64,000 nt of DNA from Bacteroidales bacterium UBA3844 (GCA_002392915.1 DGHQ01000047.1:17707-81706), one strand, 5' to 3'. Positions 8,787 to 17,218 are shown, counted from the first letter of the stretch. Numbers and translations: made by a program. Notes: generated by a model not told the origin, from the sequence alone.

Positions 8787-10190
8787 ATGATAGTTACAAA
8801 AGACAATAACGACATGAATAATAACGACAATATTCCAGAACTTCAATCTCCTTTCGAGCAGTTAAGAGAGGTCGATGCGGATGGCAGGGAATGGTGGAAC
8901 TCGCGTAAGCTGGCACGAGTGATGGGCTATGGCAAATACTGGAACTTTGAACGTGTCATAGCAAAGGCACAGGCATGGACTACACAGAAGGGCTACCATC
9001 TTGGCGATCACTTTGTGGAAATCTCCGAGATGGCAGAACTAGGCAGTGGGGCTGTCAGAGAAGTGACGAGTATCCGCCTATCACGTGCTGCTTGTATGGC
9101 AGTTGCTATGAATGCCGACCAAAAGAAAGAGATGGTGAATGCCGCACAACAGTACTTCAGTGCGACTATGAATCCTGATCTAGCCGTGAGAAGCATGGAA
9201 TCTTCCATCTTGATGTATAAAAGTGGACGAGGGAATGTGCAAGTTCAAGTTGTCTTCGACACCAATACATTTTGGCTTTCTCAGCAGAGAATGGCAGAGT
9301 TGTTTGGAGTAACTGTTCCAAATATATTTTATCATCTGCAACAAATAGATAATAGTGGAGAAATCCATTTGTCCGATGCAATTAAAAAATTTTTAATACC
9401 TTCGGACAAATGGTCTGGAGAGGTGATGATGTACAATCTTGATGTAGTCATTGCTGTGGGATATCGCGTGAATAGCTACGAGGCGACTCAGTTCCGTATC
9501 TGGGCCACACAAGTTCTTAAAGAATACCTTACCAAAGGCTTTGTGTTGGATGATGAGAGACTGAAGGGAAAGAACGTATTCGGGGCAGACTATTTTGATG
9601 ATTTGCTCGATCGCATTCGGGAGATACGTATCAGCGAGCGACGGTACTATCAGAAGATTACGGATATATATAGCGAATGTAGTTCTGACTATGACAAGGA
9701 TTCTGAAGAAACACAATTGTTCTTCAAGACGGTACAGAATATGATGCATTATGCCGTGACAAAACAGACCGCTGCCGAAATTATCTATGACCGTGCAGAC
9801 GCTGAACGCCCTCACATGGGATTGACCACATGGAAAAATGCACCAGATGGTAGAGTCGTAAAATCTGATGTCACCATTGCAAAGAACTATCTCAGCGAGA
9901 AAGAAGTAGATTCGTTGAACAGATTGAGCAATGCCTTCATTGACATTGCCGAACAAAGAGCAGAGGATCATATACTGATGACAATGGCAGATTGGTCTAC
10001 TCTCCTACAACGCTATATGGACTTGAACAACCGTCCAATACTTCCAGATGCAGGACGTGTGACTCATGAACAGGCTGTAGAAAAGGCACTCACTGAATAC
10101 GATAAGTTCCGCGTCATTCAAGACCGTGAAATCATGAGTGATTTTGATAAACAGTTGAAACTATTGTTTGGAGACAAAAAGCAATATTGA
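8787..10190 (+). CDS. DinD-like/BRO-N domain fused to RhuM family protein
   Basis: 467 residues. Residues about 17-120 match the DinD-type (BRO-N related) domain: WWNSRKLARVMGYGKYWNFE, DHFVEISEMAELGSG, RLSRAACMAVAMNAD. From about 135 to the end the protein is a RhuM-family protein: TFWLSQQRMAELFGV (a winged-helix-like start), YNLDVVIAVGYRVNS, QFRIWATQVLKEYLTKGFVL, AEIIYDRADAERPHMGLTTW. Typical RhuM proteins are about 330-350 residues and lack the DinD part, so this is a two-domain fusion. RhuM proteins recur next to restriction and other defence genes, but no biochemical role is established. It is the last gene of the accessory block, transcribed alongside the Kiwa pair. Confidence 0.85.
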   Translation: MIVTKDNNDMNNNDNIPELQSPFEQLREVDADGREWWNSRKLARVMGYGKYWNFERVIAKAQAWTTQKGYHLGDHFVEISEMAELGSGAVREVTSIRLSRAACMAVAMNADQKKEMVNAAQQYFSATMNPDLAVRSMESSILMYKSGRGNVQVQVVFDTNTFWLSQQRMAELFGVTVPNIFYHLQQIDNSGEIHLSDAIKKFLIPSDKWSGEVMMYNLDVVIAVGYRVNSYEATQFRIWATQVLKEYLTKGFVLDDERLKGKNVFGADYFDDLLDRIREIRISERRYYQKITDIYSECSSDYDKDSEETQLFFKTVQNMMHYAVTKQTAAEIIYDRADAERPHMGLTTWKNAPDGRVVKSDVTIAKNYLSEKEVDSLNRLSNAFIDIAEQRAEDHILMTMADWSTLLQRYMDLNNRPILPDAGRVTHEQAVEKALTEYDKFRVIQDREIMSDFDKQLKLLFGDKKQY

Positions 10191-10230
10191 TTTTGTAAAT
10201 ATAGTCTACTCCCCCATCACAAAAACAAAA

Positions 10231-10260
10231 AATCCCGCACGACTTTCATCATGCGGGATT
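10231..10260. terminator. Bidirectional terminator between the rhuM fusion and dnaK
   Basis: AATCCCGCA (10231-10239) pairs with TGCGGGATT (10252-10260), flanked by an A-run on the left and a T-run on the right. It can stop both the plus-strand accessory operon and the minus-strand dnaK. Confidence 0.85.
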
Positions 10261-10282
10261 TTTTATTGTCTATTATCTCAGA

Positions 10283-12211
10283 TTATTTAACTTCCTCGAA
10301 GTCAACATCTGTGATGTCATCTTTGTTAGGACCAGACTGACCGCCGGCGTTACCACCGTTGAAGCCGCCACCCTGCGCACCACCAGCCTGCTGCTGTGCG
10401 TTGTACATATCCTGGCTTGCTGCGTGAAGCGCATTCTCTAGCTCCTTCATTGAAGCATCAATACCTGCTAGATCCTGTGACTTGTGAGCATCCTTTAGTT
10501 TTGACAATGCAGTCTCGATTGGAGTACGCTTGCTTGATGGGATCTTATCACCGATCTCCTTAAGCTGCTTCTCTACCTGGAAGATCATTGCGTCGGCATT
10601 GTTCAACTTGTCGACACGCTCTCTCTCCTTCTGGTCGGCTGCTGCGTTTGCAGTTGCCTCGTTCTTCATTCTTTCGATCTCCTCCTTCGACAAACCTGAT
10701 GACGACTCGATACGGATCTTCTGCTCCTTGTTTGTTGCCTTATCAAGAGCTGTTACATTAAGGATACCGTTAGCATCGATATCGAACGACACTACAATCT
10801 GAGGCACACCACGTGGAGCTGCTGGAATTCCGTCCAAGTGGAAACGTCCGATCGACTTGTTCTGTGCAGCCATTGGACGCTCTCCCTGAAGCACATTGAT
10901 CTCTACAGATGTCTGGTTGTCGGCAGCAGTAGAGAAGATCTGCTCCTTCTTAGTTGGAATAGTTGTGTTAGCGTCGATTAGCTTTGTCATCACACCGCCG
11001 TAAGTCTCGATACCTAGAGAAAGTGGAGTGACATCAAGTAGCAATACGCCACCGCCTGCACCGTCGGCCAAATCACCACCAAGGACACCTCCCTGGATTG
11101 CTGCTCCTAGAGCCACAACCTCATCTGGGTTAACTCCCTTAGATGGAGCCTTACCGAAGAATTTCTCTACAGCCTCCTGAATTGCAGGAATACGAGTAGA
11201 TCCACCCACTAGGATAACTTCGTCGATATCTGATGTTGAGTAACCTGCACTCTGCAATGCAGTACGGCATGGCTCGATTGTACGCTGTACCAAGTCGTCT
11301 ACCAACTGCTCGAACTTAGCACGTGACAATGTTCTTACCAAGTGCTTTGGAGCACCGTCTACAACTGTGATATATGGCAAGTTGATCTCTGATGTAGTTG
11401 TGTTTGAAAGCTCAATCTTTGCCTTCTCAGCAGCCTCTTTCAATCTCTGCAATGCCATAGGATCCTTACGTAGATCGAAACCAGAGTTCTCTGCCTTAAA
11501 CTCATCTACCAACCACTGGATTACCTTCTCATCGAAGTCGTCACCTCCTAGGTGAGTATCTCCTGCAGTTGCCTTAACCTCAAACACACCGTCGCCTAGC
11601 TCAAGGACAGACACATCATGTGTACCACCACCACAGTCGAACACAAGAATCTTCATATCCTTGTCTTTCTTATCGATACCGTATGCCAATGCTGATGCTG
11701 TTGGCTCGTTGACGATACGACGAACTTTCAAACCTGCGATCTCACCAGCCTCCTTTGTTGCCTGACGCTGTGAGTCGTTGAAATATGCTGGCACTGTGAT
11801 AACGGCTTCTGTAACTTCCTCACCCAAGAAATCCTCAGCTGTCTTCTTCATCTTCTGAAGGATCATTGCTGAAATCTCCTGTGGAGTGTAAAGACGTCCG
11901 TCTATATCCACACGTGGAGTGTTGTTGTCGCCTCTTACAACCTTGTAAGGCACTCTTGCGATCTCAGCGCCCACCTGGTCGTATGTCTCACCCATGAATC
12001 TCTTGATAGAGAAAATAGTCTTTTCTGGGTTTGTGATCGCCTGACGCTTTGCAGGGTCACCGATCTTTCTCTCTCCACCAGCCAAAAAACCTACTACGGA
12101 AGGAGTTGTTCTCTTACCCTCGCTGTTTGGAATAACTTTTGCTTCGCCACCTTCCATTACGGCTACGCACGAGTTTGTTGTACCAAGGTCAATTCCGATA
12201 ATCTTTCCCAT
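10283..12211 (-). CDS. dnaK: Molecular chaperone DnaK (Hsp70)
   Basis: 642 residues, the normal full length. The ATPase domain starts MGKIIGIDLGTTNSCVAVMEGG and carries the phosphate-binding and adenosine motifs (FDCGGGTHDVSVLELG; ILVGGSTRIPAIQEAVEKFFG). The substrate-binding domain (TPLSLGIETYGGVMTKLI) and a Gly/Gln-rich C-terminal tail ending DDITDVDFEEVK follow. DnaK refolds and disaggregates cytoplasmic proteins with DnaJ and GrpE, neither of which is in the window. It appears monocistronic, ending at the bidirectional terminator. An inverted repeat overlaps the predicted promoter at 12284-12326. Confidence 0.99.
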   Translation of the reverse strand: MGKIIGIDLGTTNSCVAVMEGGEAKVIPNSEGKRTTPSVVGFLAGGERKIGDPAKRQAITNPEKTIFSIKRFMGETYDQVGAEIARVPYKVVRGDNNTPRVDIDGRLYTPQEISAMILQKMKKTAEDFLGEEVTEAVITVPAYFNDSQRQATKEAGEIAGLKVRRIVNEPTASALAYGIDKKDKDMKILVFDCGGGTHDVSVLELGDGVFEVKATAGDTHLGGDDFDEKVIQWLVDEFKAENSGFDLRKDPMALQRLKEAAEKAKIELSNTTTSEINLPYITVVDGAPKHLVRTLSRAKFEQLVDDLVQRTIEPCRTALQSAGYSTSDIDEVILVGGSTRIPAIQEAVEKFFGKAPSKGVNPDEVVALGAAIQGGVLGGDLADGAGGGVLLLDVTPLSLGIETYGGVMTKLIDANTTIPTKKEQIFSTAADNQTSVEINVLQGERPMAAQNKSIGRFHLDGIPAAPRGVPQIVVSFDIDANGILNVTALDKATNKEQKIRIESSSGLSKEEIERMKNEATANAAADQKERERVDKLNNADAMIFQVEKQLKEIGDKIPSSKRTPIETALSKLKDAHKSQDLAGIDASMKELENALHAASQDMYNAQQQAGGAQGGGFNGGNAGGQSGPNKDDITDVDFEEVK

Positions 12212-12283
12212 GACTTTATTCTTTTTTATTATTATTCAAAATTTCGTTATGAACGATCTCATCGTCGTTCGCATTAATTAATT

Positions 12284-12326
12284 CAAAAAATATGCCAATG
12301 CCTTTTTCATGCCAATTTTGTGGCAT
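12284..12326 (-). promoter_or_regulatory. dnaK promoter region with inverted repeat
   Basis: On the minus strand a near-consensus -7 element TATTTTTTG (one base longer than TAnnTTTG) sits at 12292-12284. Just upstream is the inverted repeat ATGCCA-N6-TGGCAT (12309-12326), with additional TTGGCA copies nearby. No CIRCE element is visible. A stress-responsive operator is an inference from position. Confidence 0.4.
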
Positions 12327-12378
12327 AATATGACAAAGTCTGCCAAAGTGTCAGTCAGGAAAATTTTATGTACGACAT

Positions 12379-13188
12379 TTATTCACAAAAAACATTCAAT
12401 CCTACCTGCGTGTGCATCATCTCGATTTCTGGCATCATCGTTTTCAATTCGGCGTATGCCTCTGCTCCTGTGCAATGTCCGCAGATAATTTGCCGTGGCG
12501 ACACGGATTTCAATTCCGACGCAAGTTTCTCCAACTTCTCTCGGGAATCATGAAGTGTATGGAATCCTCCTATTATTGTGTCGACGGGAAGACGGAATTG
12601 CTGTTGGGCATGACGCACTATATTCGACACTCCCCTATGAGCGCAGCCGGTGACGACACTCATTTTTCCTCCATGCACACATATTATATATACTTCGTCA
12701 TTGAAACAATCGTTTGGTTTGGTGCCGTCTTCCGCCAAAACATAAAAATCTTCTGTGTGCGACAATTCTGTCAACTCGCATCCTTTGGCTGAAACAGCAA
12801 AAACATTCTCAGTCAGTCCGACTATTCCGTCGACTATATTGAATCTTGATTTCTGCTCGGCTGTGAGTTTCAACCCTATATCCACACCACGTCTGCCTGT
12901 GCGTGCCACATCAAAACCATCTCCAGCCCAAAACCTACATTCCCGGCTGTGATTCATCATCGTCGCCACTCCACCGCTGTGATCGTTATGACCGTGGCTC
13001 AACACGACATCAGAGATCTCCTCCGTCGCCACCTTGAAACATTCAAGATTATGAAGTAGTGCCAGAGATCCGGAAGCGGTGTCGAAAAGAATATTCTTGC
13101 CGCCATCGCAAATCAACGCAGAGAAGCCATGCTCCGCGAAGACGTTGCTCTGTGCCGCATAATTGTCTACTATTATTTTGATTTTCAT
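12379..13188 (-). CDS. MBL-fold metallohydrolase
   Basis: 269 residues. The metallo-beta-lactamase zinc motif is present as LSHGHNDHSGG (about residue 63), with a later VVTGCAHRGVSN histidine and a GGFHTLHD/ICGHCTG metal-ligand region. It resembles the MptN/RFAP-synthase-like branch of small MBL hydrolases often annotated as 7,8-dihydropterin-6-methyl-4-aminobenzene-phosphate synthase-like. Substrate unknown. Its ATG overlaps the end of the M16-like gene by 4 bp, making it the last gene of a kdsB / M16-like / MBL operon. Confidence 0.85.
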   Translation of the reverse strand: MKIKIIVDNYAAQSNVFAEHGFSALICDGGKNILFDTASGSLALLHNLECFKVATEEISDVVLSHGHNDHSGGVATMMNHSRECRFWAGDGFDVARTGRRGVDIGLKLTAEQKSRFNIVDGIVGLTENVFAVSAKGCELTELSHTEDFYVLAEDGTKPNDCFNDEVYIICVHGGKMSVVTGCAHRGVSNIVRHAQQQFRLPVDTIIGGFHTLHDSREKLEKLASELKSVSPRQIICGHCTGAEAYAELKTMMPEIEMMHTQVGLNVFCE

Positions 13189-14492
13189 CTATCCAGTTTC
13201 TCTTTGTCTGCCACTACCGAGACTCCGAAATCGTCTCTGCCAAAATATTTCTGTGCCATTTTCCTCACATCGTCGGCTGAGACAGAACGTATATAGTCGA
13301 TAAACTCATTGATATATGCAAGAGAGATATCCCCTCCGTTGGCTGATGTGACAGCTCTGATCATCTCACTGTTCCAAGCGAGCGCGTTGCCATACGTGCT
13401 GCACATTGTGCCGAGCAAATAATTCTTCACTCTCTCCATTTCATCGTCTGGCACATTCTCAGTACAAAGAAGATCCATCTCCTTGAATGTCTCGTCGATC
13501 ACCTTCTGCACATATTTATTGTCGCACTGAGTGGAGATGCACATTGTGCCGTGATGCTTGTTGATAGAAGTGTCGGAATAGATGCCGTAAGTGTATCCTT
13601 TTTCCTCACGTATATTGGAAGAGAGTCTGCTTCCGAAATAACCTCCCAACACGGTATTCAGGAAACGCATTCCTTTCTCATCTTTGTCTGCCCGGCCAAA
13701 CAGTTGGCGTCCGATACAAACGCCTGCCTGCACTCCCGTCTTGTGATGGAATGTGTATTTTTTATCCATTTCCGGCAAAATCAAAGGGTTGTCTGTCTTG
13801 CGTGTCCGGCCCGACGGTGCGATATTGGAAAACGTGTCAATCAAAACTTTTTTCACTTCGTCCGTGATCATTCCACACGCAACAAATTCCACGTTTTCAA
13901 TATGGAAATAGTCGGAATGCAGTTTACGCAAATCCTCCACCGTCAGTTTTTCTATATCTTCCTGCTCCGGATGAATCATTCTTGCTGTTTTGCCGAAAAG
14001 CATGTAGTCGAGGTTTTTATCACTTAGATAATCCACTCGTTTGGACAGATCCTTCATGTTCGTCTTCATAATCTTTGACAAACGTTTGAAATCATCCTCA
14101 CGCAAAGCTGGAGAGAAGACAGAATCGACAAACACGTCTATAATTTGGGGAAGATGTTTTGTCAGTGAAATAAGGTCGTATGAAGAGGCATACATGCCAG
14201 GCAATATACTTTTTCTTGCTCCGTAGAAGTCGAATTTCTCCGCCACTTCTGATTGTGTCATGTTTTTCGTGCCTTCAAAAAGCATACTCGACATCATACG
14301 GGTAGACAACGGCACTTTTTGCACATCAAGTCCGACCCCCACGATCACAGTCACACGCACGACCTCGTCAATGCCGACATTCATGCAGTGGAGACGCGAT
14401 CCATTCCTAAGGTTGATTGTCTCCACCTCAGGCACAACAATGCTGTTGATCTCATGTATAGGAGGGCAGATAGAACGGTCTAACTGGTTCAT
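13185..14492 (-). CDS. M16 (insulinase-type) peptidase homologue lacking the zinc motif
   Basis: 435 residues with the fold pattern of M16B processing peptidases: an N-terminal domain, and a C-terminal domain carrying NIREEKGYTYGIYS, which includes the conserved Arg/Tyr pair. Where active enzymes have the inverted zinc motif HxxEH before MLFKGT, this protein reads RMMSSMLFEGT, so both histidines and the glutamate are gone. It is therefore probably catalytically inactive, like the non-catalytic partner of heterodimeric M16B peptidases. No catalytic partner is in the window. It overlaps kdsB upstream and the MBL gene downstream by 4 bp each, so it is translationally coupled. Confidence 0.85.
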   Translation of the reverse strand: MNQLDRSICPPIHEINSIVVPEVETINLRNGSRLHCMNVGIDEVVRVTVIVGVGLDVQKVPLSTRMMSSMLFEGTKNMTQSEVAEKFDFYGARKSILPGMYASSYDLISLTKHLPQIIDVFVDSVFSPALREDDFKRLSKIMKTNMKDLSKRVDYLSDKNLDYMLFGKTARMIHPEQEDIEKLTVEDLRKLHSDYFHIENVEFVACGMITDEVKKVLIDTFSNIAPSGRTRKTDNPLILPEMDKKYTFHHKTGVQAGVCIGRQLFGRADKDEKGMRFLNTVLGGYFGSRLSSNIREEKGYTYGIYSDTSINKHHGTMCISTQCDNKYVQKVIDETFKEMDLLCTENVPDDEMERVKNYLLGTMCSTYGNALAWNSEMIRAVTSANGGDISLAYINEFIDYIRSVSADDVRKMAQKYFGRDDFGVSVVADKEKLDR

Positions 14493-15253
14493 TTTTCAAT
14501 GGATTTAAGAAATTCTTCCGCTCTTGCCATATCCTCTGGAGTATCGATTCCAATTGTCTGGGTCTCTGTCTGGCCAACCTTGATTTTCAATCCGTTGTCG
14601 ATCCAACGAAGCTGTTCCAAACTTTCACAAATCTCATTTGTCGACTGAGGCATCTTAGTCACCTGCTTCAGCACCACAGCTTTATAGGCGTACAGACCGA
14701 TATGTTTGAAGAAAGTGTGACGTTTTAGCCATTCCGATTTCTCCACTCCACGCAAATAAGGGATGATGCTGCGAGAGAAGTAGACGGCATTGCCAGCACC
14801 GTCGATCACAACTTTGGGAGAGTTGGGGTTTTCAAGATCGACGAATGAATCGTTAGAAGAAAATTGTTTGACAAGTGTGGCGATCTGAGTGTCGGGAGAA
14901 TCGAAAAGATCACATACCGTACTGATCTGACTTGGCATAATAAACGGCTCATCACCCTGGATATTGACCACGACCTCTCTGTTGCAGCCACTTTTCTCGT
15001 AAGCCTCACAAATACGGTCGGTGCCGCTTTTATGCTTGTCGCTGGTCATGATAGCCTTGCCACCAAAGCCGACAACAGCATCATATATACGCTGATCGTC
15101 AGTTGCGACGTAAACCAAATCAAGCACCTTGGATGCCTGCTCATACACTCTCTGAATCATCAGTTTGCCACCGATGGAAGCCAACGGTTTGCCAGGGAAA
15201 CGCGTCGACGCATATCTTGCAGGAATGATTCCTACGAATTTTTCCTTATTCAT
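14489..15253 (-). CDS. kdsB: 3-deoxy-manno-octulosonate cytidylyltransferase
   Basis: 254 residues, standard length. Clear CMP-KDO synthetase motifs: GIIPARYASTRFPGKPLA at the nucleotide-binding N-terminus, VATDDQRIYDAV, and NIQGDEPFI. The enzyme activates KDO with CTP to CMP-KDO for lipopolysaccharide inner-core synthesis in the cytoplasm. It is the first gene of a three-gene operon with the M16-like and MBL genes; the link between LPS and those two is not obvious. A minus-strand -7 element lies 25 bp upstream. Confidence 0.97.
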   Translation of the reverse strand: MNKEKFVGIIPARYASTRFPGKPLASIGGKLMIQRVYEQASKVLDLVYVATDDQRIYDAVVGFGGKAIMTSDKHKSGTDRICEAYEKSGCNREVVVNIQGDEPFIMPSQISTVCDLFDSPDTQIATLVKQFSSNDSFVDLENPNSPKVVIDGAGNAVYFSRSIIPYLRGVEKSEWLKRHTFFKHIGLYAYKAVVLKQVTKMPQSTNEICESLEQLRWIDNGLKIKVGQTETQTIGIDTPEDMARAEEFLKSIEK

Positions 15254-15277
15254 TGTTCATTATCGTTTTACGGACGG

Positions 15278-15285
15278 CAAAATTA
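15278..15285 (-). promoter_or_regulatory. -7 promoter element for the kdsB operon
   Basis: TAATTTTG on the minus strand matches TAnnTTTG and lies 25 bp before the kdsB ATG, downstream of the terminator at 15303-15326. Confidence 0.5.
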
Positions 15286-15294
15286 GTGAAAAAA

Positions 15295-15410
15295 AATCAA
15301 AAAGAGACGGAGGTTCCCCCGTCTCTACTATTAAATTATAAAATTGAATCCTTTTTTAGAAATCAAATCCGAGTGTGAACAATGCAGTGCGGTTTTTGAT
15401 TGGAGTGTAA
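15295..15410. repeat. 116-bp direct repeat, copy 1
   Basis: Identical by eye to 16167-16282 over 116 bp. It covers the terminator, the short 3' UTR and the last 18 codons (ending YTPIKNRTALFTLGFDF) of the beta-barrel gene. Confidence 0.9.
15303..15326 (-). terminator. Intrinsic terminator after the first beta-barrel gene
   Basis: AGAGACGG (15303-15310) pairs with CCGTCTCT (15319-15326); read on the minus strand the hairpin is followed by TTTTTGATT. An identical copy lies 872 bp away at 16175-16198. Confidence 0.85.
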
Positions 15411-16141
15411 AATAACTCATAAAGTTCTGTTAATTCCAATTCGTAAATATCAATCAACCCCAAATCAAACGATACTCCTACATGAAATCTATCTATCACA
15501 TAATCTATTCCGAATGCGACTCCAAAATCAAATCGGTTATAAAATGCCTTAAAATCTTCTGAACCTGGTGTCCATTCTCTTTTGTCATGCCCATTTTTTG
15601 TATAACTTCTTCCTGTAAATACGTTTAATCTAACATCGTATCTCTCTCCTCTATAATCGAAATGGATTCTTTCCTTTTCGCAACCAATTACTGCAAAAGC
15701 GACATACGGACCTGCATTCAAATTTAAATGTTTTTGTGGACTGAAATTAAGTCGGAACTGAGGTTGAATCGGCAACTCTATATAACTTAATCTATCAGAA
15801 CGGACTGATTTATAATCATGATATTGAATACTTCCACTTGATTTGATTCGCTCTCCTTTCATTGTATATTTTAGTTCAATATTAAAATGAAAGCTCTCCA
15901 AAACAGGAATGTTCCATGCAAAGCCAAACGCATATGCAGCCAAAGGTCTTAATGCAACATCTCCATCTTTTCCTAAATAAAGTGCAAACGGAGCTGCCTT
16001 CTGATTCATTGTACTGAACGCAACCGAGCCTCGTATTCCAATTTTCACGCCCTGAGTATCACGAGCTGCAGAAACCAACTGTGCGGATGCAGACAACGTA
16101 AACAAAAACATCATCATAGTCAAAATTAATAACTTCTTCAT
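15356..16141 (-). CDS. PorT-like outer-membrane beta-barrel protein (paralogue 1)
   Basis: 261 residues from the ATG at 16141, chosen because it opens directly into a signal peptide (MKKLLILTMMMFLFTLSASAQ); an upstream in-frame ATG adds nine residues. The mature protein has alternating beta-strand patterning (FHFNIELKYTMKGE, IELPIQPQFRLNFS, FHVGVSFDLGLIDI) and ends in an aromatic residue (FTLGFDF), as in 8-10-stranded outer-membrane barrels. It is a tandem paralogue of the next gene upstream; the AT-richer, more diverged body contrasts with an identical 3' end. Function unknown. Confidence 0.82.
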   Translation of the reverse strand: MKKLLILTMMMFLFTLSASAQLVSAARDTQGVKIGIRGSVAFSTMNQKAAPFALYLGKDGDVALRPLAAYAFGFAWNIPVLESFHFNIELKYTMKGERIKSSGSIQYHDYKSVRSDRLSYIELPIQPQFRLNFSPQKHLNLNAGPYVAFAVIGCEKERIHFDYRGERYDVRLNVFTGRSYTKNGHDKREWTPGSEDFKAFYNRFDFGVAFGIDYVIDRFHVGVSFDLGLIDIYELELTELYELFYTPIKNRTALFTLGFDF

Positions 16142-16166
16142 AATCATATAATATACATGAATAATC

Positions 16167-16282
16167 AATCAAAAAGAGACGGAGGTTCCCCCGTCTCTAC
16201 TATTAAATTATAAAATTGAATCCTTTTTTAGAAATCAAATCCGAGTGTGAACAATGCAGTGCGGTTTTTGATTGGAGTGTAA
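16167..16282. repeat. 116-bp direct repeat, copy 2
   Basis: Second copy of the repeat at 15295-15410, at the 3' end of the upstream beta-barrel paralogue. Confidence 0.9.
16175..16198 (-). terminator. Intrinsic terminator after the second beta-barrel gene
   Basis: Same hairpin as 15303-15326 (AGAGACGG/CCGTCTCT with a minus-strand T-run). Its position between the two paralogues suggests they are largely separate transcription units. Confidence 0.85.
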
Positions 16283-17010
16283 CCTGCCTCATCGTTCATA
16301 TCCTTAGCAAAAGCATTGATATCCTTTAGACCAAGGTCGTACGATACGCCGACGTGGAAATTCTCGATCTGGTAATCAACACCAAATGCCAAACCTACAT
16401 CCAAACGGCTGTATGGATCTTTGTAGTTGTCGTCTGGATCTGTCCAAGTTCTGCTCTCTCCGTCAACTCTTGTGAAGCTTTTTCCTGTGAATGTATAAAA
16501 CTTTGAGATCTCATCATCCTTTCCTTCAACGTGAGTTTTTGTCTTAACATGACCATGCAATGCCAATGCTAGATATGGACCAACGTTCACGTTCAAATGT
16601 GAGCTTTCGCTGAAATTAAGTCGGAACTGAGGCTGGATTGGCAACTCCAAATAGCCAAGACGCTCCAACGACACTACCTCATGATTGATAGTTAACGCCT
16701 TTCCCTTTTCTACAGTTTTCTGACCTTTCATCGCATACTTCAATTCGATGTTGAAGTGGAAACTTTCCAAAATAGGAAGATTCATCGCAAATCCTACAGC
16801 AAAAGCAGGCAACTGTTTTGTAGTGACTGTAGCATCAGCTAAATTTAATAGATTCACTGAAGCATTAGCCTCTTGGTTCATATTGCTCAATGCGAACGAA
16901 CCTCTTACTCCGAATTTCACACCATCATTATCACGTGCGGCAGAAATCAACTGTGCGGATGCCGACAATGTAGCCAATAGCATCAACGCTGAAATCAATA
17001 ATTTTTTCAT
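16228..17010 (-). CDS. PorT-like outer-membrane beta-barrel protein (paralogue 2)
   Basis: 260 residues from the ATG at 17010, which begins the signal peptide MKKLLISALMLLATLSASAQ; the longer in-frame extension to 17097 is unlikely. It shares with paralogue 1 the framework AARD..GVK.G.RGS.A.S.MNQ, LPIQPQFRLNFS, FHVGVSYDLGL and the identical tail YTPIKNRTALFTLGFDF, while exposed loops differ. Predicted to be a small outer-membrane barrel. No function can be assigned. Confidence 0.85.
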   Translation of the reverse strand: MKKLLISALMLLATLSASAQLISAARDNDGVKFGVRGSFALSNMNQEANASVNLLNLADATVTTKQLPAFAVGFAMNLPILESFHFNIELKYAMKGQKTVEKGKALTINHEVVSLERLGYLELPIQPQFRLNFSESSHLNVNVGPYLALALHGHVKTKTHVEGKDDEISKFYTFTGKSFTRVDGESRTWTDPDDNYKDPYSRLDVGLAFGVDYQIENFHVGVSYDLGLKDINAFAKDMNDEAGYTPIKNRTALFTLGFDF

Positions 17011-17098
17011 ATTTCTATTTTTGATTGAGAAATTGGTTAAGACCATATTCTCTAATTTACTATATATGATTAATTTACAAAAACTGAACACTTTCATA

Positions 17099-17163
17099 AC
17101 AGCTCGTTCTTACGAACTCTCAGAAGAGAAGGGAGTTAGGGCATTCTGCCCTTAACAATCCTC
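17099..17163 (+). repeat. Dispersed palindromic intergenic element, copy A
   Basis: Contains AGCTCG then the hairpin GTTC-TTAC-GAAC (17106-17117), CTCTC, GTTAGGGC..GCCCTTAAC and AATCCTC. Related copies are at 30199-30336 (an inverted pair), 57189-57250 and 59596-59657. Confidence 0.75.
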
Positions 17164-17218
17164 AAACTCTATAGTCTCAATTTTTATAAATCAAACAGCT
17201 TCTAATCTTGTTTGATTA

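Noticed and set aside
9393..9971. 192-codon minus-strand ORF
   Set aside because: Antisense to the RhuM part of the fusion gene; no independent support.
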